Shown: positions 1 through 11,859 of the stretch, in pieces | How the letters are laid out: each line of letters starts with the position of its first letter | How positions within the stretch are numbered: the first letter of the stretch is position 1 | Source of the DNA: Epiperipatus broadwayi | Taxonomy: Eukaryota; Onychophora; Udeonychophora; Euonychophora; Peripatidae | Length of the DNA: 64,000 nucleotides | Assembly: GCA_028023455.1 (NCBI GenBank) | Contig: JAQFVV010000355.1 | Location: 186,001 to 250,000, forward strand | Direction of reading: 5' to 3' | Translations under genes and position numbers: made by a program | The notes under the pieces: model-generated | What the model saw: only the letters and a program-made list of their open reading frames with translations | What the model was told of the DNA's origin: nothing | Databases searched by the model: none

Positions 1-59
1 AAAATATTTTTTATAAAAAACACAAACAAATTAGCATGGTTTAAAAGAATGAAAAATTA

Positions 60-175
60 CAAAAGCATAGTTTTTTTTTTTTTTATGTGTCAAATTGTCG
101 GTTGGGAAGCAAACTCCGGGACCACTGTTTGTAAGGGAGCTGTGCTAACCACTTGGCCACCATCGCTTGGCTACA
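60..175 (-). repeat. tRNA-derived SINE, copy 1
   Basis: Read on the minus strand this is a tRNA-like head followed by an A-rich tail. An A-box-like TGGCCAAGTGG lies near 152-162 and a degenerate B box, GAGTTTGCTTCCC, near 104-116. It is followed by a GACAATTTGACACAT segment and a poly-A run (70-84). The same layout recurs at 1.07 kb and 21.14 kb, so this is a dispersed family. The decayed B box argues against present Pol III activity. No further protein or RNA gene is seen. Confidence 0.7.
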
Positions 176-245
176 AAAGCAAAGTTACCATCCAAAACAA
201 ACCATTTAAACAGAAAAAAGTGCATTATCTTCTTATTAGTTTTTA

Positions 246-1065
246 ACACTCTATATCTTCTGATTCCCAAACACTATGCCTGCCTCTCTTTTCATCCATA
301 AATATTTATGTAAATTACTATACATTTTTCCCAACTCTTTCTTGTAAGTTCTTTTTTACTTTTATGATAGTATCCAATATAATATTTACTTTATTAAATT
401 TTCCTGAGAGAGCCTCTGTATTTATTTACAGCATGCCAATTTGTCTTTATCTTGTGCATTTATTGTAGTGTTTGATATTATTATTTTTTAAGTTTTGATA
501 TCACTTATAAGCTCTCTCTTTAATATTACTGCAAATCTTTGTTAGGAATTTACTATTTTTATTTATCACATTCCTTTTTATTTTTTCATTCAACTGCTAA
601 ACTTCTCTTCCATATTTCTAATCTGTAATTTGACTTTTGGTGTACTTTGATCCCATGATATACAATTTAATATTATTCTCAAAACCTATCTCTTATAACA
701 TCATCTGTTGTTTTCATTTTTTGTAGTCTTCATACCAAAATGTTTATATTCTTTACATTTTTCAATTCATTGACTATTTACTTCTTTCAACATTGTTATA
801 TGTTGTATTCCTTCTGTACACATATTTTAATATTGTTATACTTATTTCCTTGCTCCATTTTCTGTATTTCTCTGTTAATTTTATAATCATATTTGATTGT
901 TATATACAGGAATTCCCATTTTTTCCCACTTCGTTTTCCCCATTCCTCTACATGATTTTTTTTGTTTATCTTCATATAATCTTAAAGCATATTTTCTAAT
1001 TTTACTTTTTCATATATATTATTATATATTTTCTTAAACACCTTTCATAAAAATTATACACATGA
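246..1065. other. AT-rich intergenic stretch, no gene seen
   Basis: T-rich sequence with short chance open frames of low-complexity Phe/Leu/Ile composition. No domain, repeat or RNA gene is recognised. Confidence 0.5.
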
Positions 1066-1069
1066 GCTT

Positions 1070-1190
1070 TGTTGGCCTAACAGTTATCATAGCGGCCTTC
1101 CAAGCAGCTGGCCTGAGTTCGCTTCCCAGTCAACGCATTTGATATATGAAAAAACATTGTAGTTTGAAAAAAAAACTATCATCTTCTTCC
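1070..1190 (+). repeat. tRNA-derived SINE, copy 2
   Basis: Plus-strand tRNA-like head beginning TTGTTGGCCTAACAG with a B-box-like GAGTTCGCTTCCC near 1117-1129, then a linker and an A-run. It is related to the copies at 60-175 (minus) and 21.14 kb. It abuts the 3' end of the RTE LINE, which lies on the opposite strand, so the two were inserted independently or next to each other. Confidence 0.6.
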
Positions 1191-1194
1191 ACAG

Positions 1195-4100
1195 CTTAAT
1201 TAATCCCACTTTAAGTGGGATCACTAATGTGGATCATTCATCTCCAGATTGCTTGGTCTGAAGCCATTTTCTCCTTGAGTGATATCTCATGCAGGTCTCT
1301 CTTCACTCTGTCAATCCATCTGGTGTTGGGTCTGACGCTGGGCCTTTTTTCTGGTGGTTCCATTTCCATGATCTTCCTTCTGACATAATTTAGTTACTCT
1401 TCTCTTAACATGTCCAAATCACCTTCACCTTGATTCTTTTATTTTTTCACTGATTTGCTGCACCTTTATATTTTTTTATATTACATCATTTCTCACCTTG
1501 TCTGTTCTAGTCAAACTTGAGGTGAACCTAAACATTCTCATTTCTGTTACACATTGTTTGTCCTCTATTTTCTTAGTGGTCAGCCATGTCTCTAACCCAT
1601 ACATCAGTGCTGGATGCACCACAGCTTTATAGACTTTCCCTTTCTGTCTTGTTTCTATTCTCCTATTGCAGAGTATCCCAGGGACCCTTTCTCCAATTAT
1701 TCCATCCAGTCTGAGTTCTTCCCACAACTCTCCATCCAGTGATCAATCTTTATTTATCCAGGTGTGGAGATAGCTAATTTTTTTAGTCTCAAGTAACTTT
1801 TTTCTTTCTAAAATAATGCTCCCTCACCCACTTCCACAGAAGAGAACTTCACTTTTATTTCTGCTAATTCTCATTCCACTTTTCTCCAGTGCTTTCATCC
1901 ATTCTTCTATTCTATCTGGAACTTCTTTGATGTCTTTGACTGTCACAATATCATTGGCATACATCATGTTCTGTGTAGATATCTTTTGTTAAAACATCAA
2001 TGATGATATTAAATTGTAGGGGACTCAGAGCTGATCCCTGATGCATACCCATTTCCACCTGAAATGAGACTGTTTCTCCTGAACTGCATCTCACACTGGT
2101 TTGACATCCTTCATACATATCTTGGATCAGACAGATGTATTTTTCTAGGACCAACTTTTTTCTGAGGCATCTCCAAAGTTCATCTCTAGGCACTTTATCA
2201 AATGCTTTTTCCAAGTCAATGGATTTTAGAACAATTCCTTGGTTGACTTCTCTGTGTTTTTCAACAAGTCGCTGTAGTGCAAGGTTGCATCTGTGGTTCC
2301 TCTACCTGACATGAAGCCAAACTGTTCCTCGCTGATGTCTATTTTCTATCATAGCTCATTTTCTATTATTCTCTCTCACATTTTTACTGTGTGGCTCATC
2401 AATTTTATTCCTTGGTAATTAACATATTCTACAATATCTCCTTTGTTCTTATAGATTGGAACCAAAATGTTTCTCCTCCACTCATTTAGTGTATTTTCTG
2501 TGACCATGATATTGTTAAAAAGTTTAGTCAGAAAGGTGATTCCCTCTCCTCCCATTACCTTCCACACTTCTACGACAATGTTATCTGGTCTCACTGATTT
2601 TTCATGTTTCATTCTTCTAACTGCTTGTCTGACTTCTCCCCTACTGATCTCTAGGACTGGGTTTAAATTTGGACTTCCTATTCCCTTGTTGATCCAGGAG
2701 TTTTCTTCATTTAGTAGGTGCCCATAATATTGCTGTCATCTATCTGTGATTTCATTCTTGTTGCACAACACCTTATTGTTAGAGTCTTTTATTCAATTTG
2801 CTTGGTAAGTATCTTTACTATTCTTGTCTCATTGTTTTATATGTGCAAAATCTTCTTAACTTCTCCTTTCTCTAATCTTTCATATAAGTCTGAGTATGCA
2901 TCAGACTTGGCTTTGGCAACAGCTTTCTTTGCTTCTTTTTTTGCTGTATTATATTTGACCCTACTGGTCACCTCTCTGTCCCTGACCCATTTTTTTCTAG
3001 CCATTTTCTTATTCTTAATTTTTTTTCTGTATCTCTGTACTCCACCACCAAGTCTCCTATTTTTTTTTATCACTCCCAATGTCTGGCTAAAAACTTGATC
3101 CCTAATTGCATGAATGTTGTTTGCTGCTCTTGTCCAGAGGTCTTCCCTTTCTTTGTCTTCAGCCTTTACCAATTTGTCAATTGCTTTATGCACACTTCAT
3201 CCCCAAGTTTTTACCATTTGGTCTTGATGATGCCTCTTCTAGGACTCGGTTTAATTCCTTTGAAATTTGCATGGTATAGTAAAAGTCTATGCTGTTGACC
3301 TATAGTTTCTCCTGCAATAACTTTGCAATCCTGTATTTCTTTTAGGCCTGTTTGTCTATACATGTTATAATCAATTTAGAATTCCTTCTGCCACTAATGT
3401 AAATGATGTTTTGATTTGGGGGTTTCTTGAATAAGGCCTTCAATAGTGCCAGATCCATTAAAACAGAAATCAATTATTCTATCCCCTTCTTTATTTCTTT
3501 TCCCAATTCCCTGACTTCCCAGGATTCTTTCCAATGCACTGTTCTTTCTGCCCACATGTCCCCTTAAATCTCCACAAAGAAAGACTCTATATGTTTATTG
3601 GATTGATCCCCAAATATCATCCATCCCATCCCAAAACATCCTTTTCTTCCTCATCATAACCTGACTGTGGAGTGTGTGCACTAAGCACAGTAATCCCACA
3701 ACTCTCCAAGTTGATTCTTATTGAGATATTCCTGTCATTATACCAGGTAACTTCCAAAACCTTATGTTTTAAATTTGTACTCAGTATAATTCCAATTCCA
3801 TTTCTCCTAGAATCATTACCACAGTAGAATAGTTTGAAGCCATTCCCAATTCCCTTGCCTTTTGGTCTTTCCATCTTGATTCTTAAACTACCATGATGTC
3901 CACTTTCCTTCTTATTATTATGTCCACAATCTCATTGTTTTTTTCAGTCATGGTGCCAACACTAAGAATACAGACAGTCAGCCTGACTGAGTGATCTTTT
4001 ATTCTTCTTTTCCTTCTCATCCTTCTATTCCTCTGATGTATCTTCTTTAATCATATCTGCTCATGATATGGTAGTCCTTGTCTGCCTCTCATGGGGTAAA

Positions 4101-4640
4101 GCAAGGTCCCAGCATGTCATTTACAGGGTATGCCCTAGCATGATATCAATCTAAATTTTTCTCTATCACATTTTGAGTGGCAATATCCTGGTTTTACAGC
4201 CACATGCCCTTGCTGCCACCAACTCATGGGTAATTCCAGATAGGAAACCAGCATCTTCTAAGTGTTTGCAGTGCTATGGCCATTAAAGATGCTGCATCCA
4301 TGCCCATAGATCTCTCATACCAAGTCTTTCCAATGTCCTCATCTTCTACCTTGGACCAATAATGGTAATGCTGCTGTCTCCATTACCATGACTTCTGGCT
4401 TCTGGGTATGGTGCCAGGAACTTGCCTTGGCACAATGTCTACATTGGATTTTTGTGGCATTTACCTAGAAACATAACAGGCCACTTTTATGATCCTCCAC
4501 ACCCTGTTAGCATTGCCACTATTGGTTCAGGACTGATTATTTGCCTAGATGCTTATTCACAGCTGATCTCCATATCTGGAAACCATTCCCCTATCCACCA
4601 CCTGGGGACATGCCTGGTAGCAGTTACAGGTCTTCCTCAG
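1195..4640 (-). mobile_element. Decayed RTE-clade LINE
   Basis: Minus-strand non-LTR retrotransposon. The conceptual pieces appear in the RTE/BovB order from high to low coordinate: APE endonuclease (3575-3965), a basic linker rich in KKxAKKxVAKAK (2837-3193), the RT domain (about 1950-2620) and the C-terminal conserved block (about 1240-1727). The 3' end lies near 1200 beside a short palindrome (CCCACTTTAAGTGGG). The stretch 4020-4640 is unassigned upstream sequence, probably 5' UTR, so the upper boundary is approximate. Many stops and frameshifts make it a dead copy. Confidence 0.85.
1240..3965 (-). pseudogene. RTE LINE ORF2 remnant: APE endonuclease + reverse transcriptase
   Basis: The product would have nicked target DNA (APE-type endonuclease) and copied the element RNA by target-primed reverse transcription. 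Endonuclease: KLFYCGNDSRRNGIGIIL and a SAHTPQSGYDEEEKD block (3617-3874), with an upstream VDIMVV..SRWK block in another frame near 3890-3960. RT: KSVRPDNIVVEVWK and EWRRNILVPIYKNKGD (2376-2612), then EKAFDKVPRDELWRCL and MHQGSALSPLQFNI (1951-2214). C-terminal block: YKAVVHPALMYGLETW and VTEMRMFRF...LTRTDKVRN (1476-1727), then a remnant near 1250-1320 resembling the RTE tail (DLHEISLKEK). These blocks are hallmarks of the RTE clade. The catalytic YxDD box is not intact; the region around 1940-1975 reads as a degenerate MMYANDIV-like version. The pieces lie in different frames, so this is a pseudogene. Clade assignment is by motif memory. Confidence 0.85.
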
Positions 4641-4739
4641 AAAAAAAATACTATCATTTTCCTTTTAATATCAATATATAAACTATTATTCTTAATTTTT
4701 GCCATCTTCTTTTCTATTCTTTGAGTTACACAAAACAGA

Positions 4740-5510
4740 TCATCTAATATAAACTTTTCTTCTCTTAAACTTGTTTGATATTTTTTTAATATCTCTATAT
4801 TTATGTTCACTTTTATTTATCAAAAATATAAATATGTAAGTATATTAAAAAATAATGCAACTTTAAAAAGTGTGAAATCAAACTTTTAAAAGCATAAAGA
4901 AGTATATTTATACAATTATACTAATAAAAATTCACAGATCTTTGATTTAACTATCTTGTTCACTTGTATCAAGTTTAGATAAATATAATGTTTTTAATTA
5001 TATTTAATTATGATTTCTTTAAAAGTCTTTTCTACTCAATATTTGTCAAATATATTTTAACCTGTTAAATATTTATTTTGGAACACACTTATTAATCTTT
5101 TTTTGTCATTTTTTTTTTTTTATCAATTGCTTTTTTCACAAAAACAAATCTTTTCATCATCAAATCAATATGTTTTAGATAATTTTTTTTTAAAGAATTG
5201 GTTCAAATATTAAATTTAATCTTAAAATTTACAGTACCAACTTTGTAAATAAAAAAGTAACAACACAAAGAAATGTATAGAAATCATTAGTTTACTTATA
5301 TAAGAAAAAATGTTATTAATAATAAAAACCTTTATTTGGTAATTAAATTTCATAAAATCATGTTTATAAATAATGAAATTGAACTTACAAATATTAAAAA
5401 TCAACTTTCTAATTAAATAATAGTAAAATGATTGTCCTATTTGACATTACATGTTTTTCACAGGCTAATTTACATTTAAAAATTGAATGAAAGTCTATAT
5501 GTAAACTTAA
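4740..5510. other. AT-rich stretch, no gene seen
   Basis: Homopolymeric A/T-rich DNA. One minus-strand frame of about 60 codons (5222-5404) is low-complexity and unsupported. Confidence 0.5.
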
Positions 5511-5513
5511 TTA

Positions 5514-6530
5514 TGGTTTCAACATAATTGAAATAAAACATCTATATAAAAATAATAAATATTTTCTTTATTGAGGCATTTTTTGCCCTATATTAGGCCC
5601 TTTTTAAAATACACTTTTCTAATATACTTTTATATCTATCAATAATCGCTCTAACATTCATTTTACATAATCATATTATAGAATCACATAACCTATTTAC
5701 ATATATATATATTTTCCCCTCCCCCATTTTTTATATACATATTATTTTTATCCAATAAATAAAATCACATTAAATACAATTCAATAATTATATACACATA
5801 TTATATACCATAAATTATATATTACTTTACATTAACTCCATTAAATTAATTATATACACATACTTTATACACTAAACTAAATTATATATCATTTCTCATA
5901 TATTTTTGCTAACTATATCTTCAAATATAATCTTATTTATTTATAGTTAACTAATAATTTACATTAATTAATTATTTACATATATCATATATATTAATTT
6001 AAAATACAACAACAATATAAAAAAATCAACCATATATTAAATTTTCCACTTATCCTTCAATGCCCATTTACTACTCAACTTTGCAGGTCCTTTAATTAAA
6101 TTAACACATTTACTCATATTCTCTTGGATATATACTGTCTCATAATATTTCCTTCTATTATGATCTTTAACATATTTTATAACTTCCATATCTTTAATAC
6201 ATCTCATTCTATGATCAGTATTTAAATAATGAACGTATGGTTCTGAATTCATATTTTTCTATCAATAGCTCTATTATGCTCCTTTCCCCTTTCTATTGCT
6301 GTTTTCTCCATTTGACCTATATATATTTACTGCAACTTCTACAAATTATTTTGTATACCAATACTATTTTACTTTCTTTATTATTCTCTCTCTTCACATT
6401 TGATATCCATTTATCCAATGATTTATGATTATTGCAAGCAATTCTTATATTCACATTCAACTTTCCTTTTCGTAAAATCTTATATACATCTTTATAAGAT
6501 ATTGATATCTATTTATTATTGAACCATCCA
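5514..6530 (-). mobile_element. Penelope-like element 3' fragment (GIY-YIG end), minus copy
   Basis: Minus-strand fragment of a PLE. Across frames it reads IRIACNNHKSLDKWISNVKR, then LVYKIICRSCSKYI, then KTAIERGKEHNRAI, NSEPYVHYLNTDHRMRCI and YYETVYIQENMSKC...GPAKLSSKW. This is the order of a PLE GIY-YIG endonuclease: a VYKI/C..C start, a K..RxxxH block, an H..xxxGH-like block, a KYYE block and an N/W C-terminus. The part 6037-6252 is still open. The 3' end is set at about 5514 because homology with the plus copy (6790-7772) stops there. The 5' end is truncated, and the element is dead. Confidence 0.72.
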
Positions 6531-6789
6531 TCTTTGTTTTATACCCCCCCCATATTTTACTTTATCTTTATTCTTACTGTTCAAAACTGTCTAATATCTT
6601 TTTTATTATGTTGCATCTTCACATAATCCTTTTCTATATTTATTTTTTATTCAATAGATTCCTTTTTATTTATTGTAAGTCTGTCATTTTTTTATTTTAA
6701 ACCCCTTTAAAACACATCTTTTGTGCCCAAGGTTGGTATGAATCAAGATCAATTATTCCTCTAATTTCAACATCTTTAATATACTGTTT
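6531..6789. other. Spacer between the two PLE fragments
   Basis: About 260 bp of T-rich sequence with no clear match to either arm. It includes a C7 run near 6544-6550. It would form the loop of a very long hairpin. Confidence 0.4.
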
Positions 6790-7772
6790 ATTATAAAGAT
6801 GTATATAAGATTTTAGGAAAAGGGAAGTTGAATGAGAATATAAGAATTGCTTGGAAGAATGGTAAATGATTGGAAAAATGGATATAAAATGTGAACAGAG
6901 AGAATAATAAAAAAAGTAAAATAGGATTAGAAAAACAGCAATAGAAAAGGGAAGGGAGCATAATAGGGCTATTGATAGGAAGAATATAAATTCAGGACCA
7001 TATGTTAATTATTTAAATACAGGTCATAGAATGAGATGTATTGAAGATATGGAAATTATAAAATATGTTAAAGATTATAATAGAAGGAAATATTATGAGA
7101 CAAGTATATATGCAAAAGAATATGAGTAAATGTGTTAATTAATTAAAGGACCTGCAAAGTTGAGTGATAACTGGAAAATTTAATATATGGTTAATTTGGT
7201 TTGATTTTTTTGTTTTGTTGTTGTTTTTTTTAAATTAATATATATGATATATGTAAATAATTAGTTAATGTAAATAATTAGTTGACTATAAATAAATAAG
7301 ATTATATTTGAAGGTATGGTTAATAGAAATATATGAGAAATTATATATAATTTAGTTTAGTGCATAAAGTATGTATATATAATTAATTTAATGGAGATAA
7401 TATATAATATATGGTGTATAATATATGCATATAATTATTGAATTGTATTTAATGTAATTTTATTTATTATATAAAAATAATATGTATATGAAAAATGGGG
7501 GGAGGGTGAAGTATATATATTGTGCCTGTCATTGAAGACTGACTGGTACAATATATTGTACCAGTCAGTCTTCAATGACAGACACAATATGTAGATAGGT
7601 TATGTGATTATATAAAATGATTATAGAGGGAGTATTGATAGATATAAGGGTCATATGATTATATTAAAAAAGTGTATTTTGAAAAGGCTCTAATATAAGG
7701 CAAAAAACGGTTCAATAAAGAAAATACTCATTATTTTTATATAGTTGTTTTATTTCAATTGTGTTGGAACTA
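6790..7772 (+). mobile_element. Penelope-like element 3' fragment, plus copy
   Basis: This fragment matches the complement of 5514-6500 throughout. Examples are the shared GATGTATATAAGATTTTAGG start (6799-6818) and the peptide blocks GPYVNYLNTGHRMRCIEDME and IKYVKDYNRRKYYET near 6996-7100. Compared with the minus copy it has different stops plus a 72-bp palindromic insertion at 7517-7588. The two copies point away from each other with their truncated 5' ends facing inward. It is a dead copy; the PLE identity rests on the GIY-YIG-like blocks. Confidence 0.7.
7517..7588. repeat. 72-bp near-perfect palindrome
   Basis: Two 36-bp arms with no spacer and a single mismatch; the centre is GGTACAATATATTGTACC. 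It sits inside the plus-strand PLE copy at a point where the other copy (near 5700-5715) has only TA repeats, so it is either an insertion or a hairpin-based rearrangement. Confidence 0.9.
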
Positions 7773-7774
7773 TT

Positions 7775-10700
7775 ATTAATTATTGAAAACAACATTATGG
7801 ACAAATTTATGTTTGTCCATTATTAAGGATTATATGTAAACTTATATATAGATTATAAAATAATTATTTAATAATTTTACTAAATAAATTCATAAACCAT
7901 TTAAACATGTATTTATATTTTGTAAACATTAGAAAATGTTGTATAATTACAGATATGTATTTTTCTACTAGGAGGAAATTAATCTTTTCTTTTGTAATAT
8001 ACTGATTGTTTCTCATATCTAGGTACAATAATTACAACTAAAATATTAACTTTTAAATGGATTTTAGTGATGAAAATCCTTAAAACATTACATTTTAATT
8101 TAAATCATATACCATTGGTGATCTAAAGGGATTTTGGCCATTGAAATTTATATTGCAGATTGTACATACATGGTGGTTTCATATGATTTTACACTTTAAA
8201 GAAATTATGAGAGTTTAAAACAATTTTTCACATTACCACTCAAAAATAAATTGTTTATTTGAATAAAAGCAATAATTATAAATGTATAATATTTGTCAAC
8301 TATTTTAAAGAGATATTAACATGTTTGAAAAAAAATGTGTGCTGGATAAAAGATTTGATACTGTTAAAACAATAACAATGTAAAAAAATAGAAGTTTGTT
8401 GAAATCAAATTTCAAATCATCAGTAAGTTTACCTACTTTATATAGTAAGATTTGGTACTGGATTTTATCAAATCTTTAACTTAACAAGATTACAGACTGC
8501 TAATATATTTGGGATATTGTAATCTATATGACAAATATAAATATTAATAATTGTTGTAATAATTGGAGTGCAAAATCTTTATGGAATATCATAAAGATGT
8601 TTAAAGATTCAGCTGGAATTGACAATATTTTATGATCAAATATCCCAATAATCCTTTATTTTTTATACATTAGCCCTAAAAAAATTTTAATGAAAATTAA
8701 TTTTTTGATCAATGTATTGTTAATTTACATACTATAATGTATAAAATATTATTTTAAATTTAACTTCAATAAACTAGATTTTCAATATTTCTACAAATAT
8801 TTAGAGGTTATAATTTTAAACAAAAGAACAATATTATCAAAATAATTACTAAACATAAATAAAAATTATTTATCCACACCTGGATTGGGACCCTTCAGCA
8901 TGTGTGCTAACTCAGGCATCCAAAAACTGTCATTCAAGCCTATGGATAATTTAAAAACATATATAATGTGGCCCTGTTTAAAACTGCTATTTAACATGCA
9001 GCTAGTGAAAATATTGAATTAAAAGTTAATTTAAATAAAATGTGTACTTTCTCACCTACATCTTTTTCTTTCTCCAATTTTTATAATAGATCTAGTTCAT
9101 CCTATAAGAGGTATAATATTCCAACAAATTATTTATATTGTGAGATCTATCTTAATATGAGTTTAATCAATGATGCTGAGGACATTTTGTTTGTTTTTAT
9201 AGGATTTTTACAGAACAATGTATACTAGCACAAAGAAAAATTCAAATTTTACTCCATTTTATTATTATTTTGCATTTAATTTTTTTCTTTATTAGGATGG
9301 TTATATTGAGTAAAATTTTAAAAATGACACAAAAAATTATTGATTTCAAAAGAGATGGACTAATGCATGCTTTTGTTTTACAGACAGAAATAGTAAAATG
9401 ATGTGCCTGATAAGTATTTAATGTATTTTATTTAATAAAAAACCAATATTAAAATGCACTATTTATCAAAATATTCTGACTACAACAAAATTGTTGGGGA
9501 AGTAAAAATATCAAAAGAGAAAACTTGAAATGGAATTTCATCAATTGGCTGATATGTTTATAAGAAGTATACACAAATCAGAAAATTATGCAATAGCAAC
9601 TTACATTATATCAAAAAAAGCAAAACATTTTAAACCATTTTTTGAAAAGACTTGATAAAAGACTATGTCCTAAGTGCTGTTGAATTAATCTGTCCAGATC
9701 ATTAAAGAAATTTAAAAATATAAATATAACATGATGAATAATTACAAGATTAATTGGAAAATTGTCAATCATTAATAATAATGATGTTGCTTTAATTTTT
9801 ATTCACAAAAATATTGTGGCCCTTGTTTAAAAGGAAAAGTTGAAATTAGTCTGCCAATCAATAAGGTTCCCCAACCTTAATTATTATGGATAAATTAATT
9901 AAATTTTTGATCTAATGTAGCAGCCTAATTTTTATGTGATAATTTATATGGCCTATAAATTATTTTATAAATATCAAAATGGTCTTTCGCTGAAAAATTC
10001 CAGCCTCTGATGTATGCAAACAAACAAATAATAATTATATAAATTTAAGTAACTTGTATAATAAATATATTTTAATTTATATTATAAAAAATGTTTAACT
10101 TATTCTTAACATCTAACAAGGCATCTGGGAAAGTAATGAGTCACACACAACAATGGATAGGCTATATGCTGCCACCTTTTTTAAAATACTATAAATTGTT
10201 CAATTAATTATTTAAAAATTGTTTCGATAATTGAAAAGTTTCCTATATGTTTTATAAATTAATGTTAATTTATAACTGACTAGATTTTTTTCCTGTAATG
10301 TGAATAAAATTAATAATTCGTTAAATATTTATCAAAATCATACCGATCATCATTGAAACTTTAACAGTAAATCATTTGATTGTGTTGAAGTGATGTGAGA
10401 AAAGTTGACTGAAACAATAACTTTATCCTAATTAAATGCTTTGAACAAAATACTCATTTGTATTCTAGCTTGTTTTTGCAATGTCTGATGGTTTACTACG
10501 ATGTTTTTGATTATATTGATAACTGCATATAGCTTTTTCTACTTCTTATTTGTTTTGATATTGTTTTAAGTCACAGAAACTAGAAGAAACCCTCTTGAAA
10601 ATTGTATACCATCAATTCTTACTATCACAAGCAATCTATCTACTGAATTAAAAATAAAAGCATTAGGTTGAATCTTGTGATAGCGATTGTTTTTAATTTT

Positions 10701-11440
10701 GAGTTGTTTAATATATTCATAATTGTATTTGTTTATTAAAATTAATAACTTTTTAGTATTTTTTGTTTAAGATTGTAACAATTTGTATGAAGTTGTGTTT
10801 TTTTGTGTTCTTTTCACTTTTCAACAGTCATAAGTAAAATAAAATATTAACAAAAATAAGTTAAATACAAAGCTTTAAAACAAACTGTATTTTTTTATAT
10901 ATATTTCAGCATTTTTTTTTTATTTCATAACATTATTTTGTTTCATCTATTCAAAGACAAATTTTGTTTTTGTATAACAAAACTATTTTATTGTCGGCTT
11001 TGGTTAAAATGTTTTATTATTAATAATTTATAAAAACAAGACTTTATTTATATAAAACATCTAATAATTTCTCGTTCTCTTTTTTTAGTTGATATGAAAA
11101 TATTTTATTTATATATTTAAGTATACTTTAATGCTATTGGGTTATTGAGTTTCCATTATTAATAGTTTCCAAAGATATTCATTACTATTTTTTATATTTC
11201 TAGTTAAATATTTTAATAAATTTGACTTTTTAGTTAGAAACGTTTAATTGAATTATAACTTTGAACAGCTAGTTTTGAAATAAGAAATAGATATCATAGA
11301 TGTATTGAGTTTTTAAAAACTATATTGAAAAACAGCTATATGAATGTATGTATACACACTCATTTACATATATATATATTCTCTTCTAGTGGAAAATGTG
11401 GAACATTTAAAATTTATAAGTGATTTATGAAACAGGTAAC
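7775..11440. other. Long AT-rich stretch, no gene seen
   Basis: About 3.7 kb without a recognisable coding region, RNA gene or repeat boundary. The open frame at 9040-9228 has no recognisable domain. A slightly more GC-rich patch at 8875-8990 could be an old repeat remnant but could not be assigned. Confidence 0.5.
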
Positions 11441-11454
11441 AATATACACCATAC

Positions 11455-11850
11455 ATGTTATGTAATATATAGGGTGTATGAGCACAGACTTTCACACGAC
11501 CCACCACTCTCCACACTATCTCATAACACTGATACACTTGAACACATATATGTCGAAAAGATAAAGAATCACCAATATAAGTATTTCATGCTAAACCAGC
11601 AATAATCAGTTGGTCCAGATTACCATCTCTACACATATATGCTATAAGTGCTCAGTTATAAATTATGATAGCCAATCCTCATACTTTAATGGACAGGCTT
11701 CAATCTACTCCACACTCCAACTCTTCAACCATCCATCCAATTGAAAATCTGATGATGGAATGCTTAAAGGCAACCCTGAGGCCGAGTTTCCCTATATATT
11801 ACATATATAGACACAGGTATATAATAAGCCTGTGTGTTTCAGTTCATACA
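11455..11850 (+). repeat. Foldback-family repeat, solo plus copy
   Basis: Begins TAATATATAGGGTGTATGAG, continues with ACCCACCACTCTCCACACT and CATCCAATTGAAAATCTGAT, and ends near CACAGGTATATAATAAGCC. The same sequence recurs at 19.6-20.5 and 26.1-27.4 kb, where it is arranged as inverted pairs. Here only one arm is present. The open frames (11420-11605, 11665-11892) reflect sequence conserved between copies and are not evidence of a gene. Confidence 0.8.
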
Positions 11851-11859
11851 TTTAATGAT

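Noticed and set aside
2467-3298. Plus-strand frames across the RTE element
   Set aside because: Antisense shadows of the minus-strand RT; hydrophobic low-complexity content without motifs.
11755-11795. CTGATGATGGAATGCT in the foldback family as a hammerhead core
   Set aside because: No stem II between the boxes, and GAAA is absent or GAAG/TAAA in all copies.
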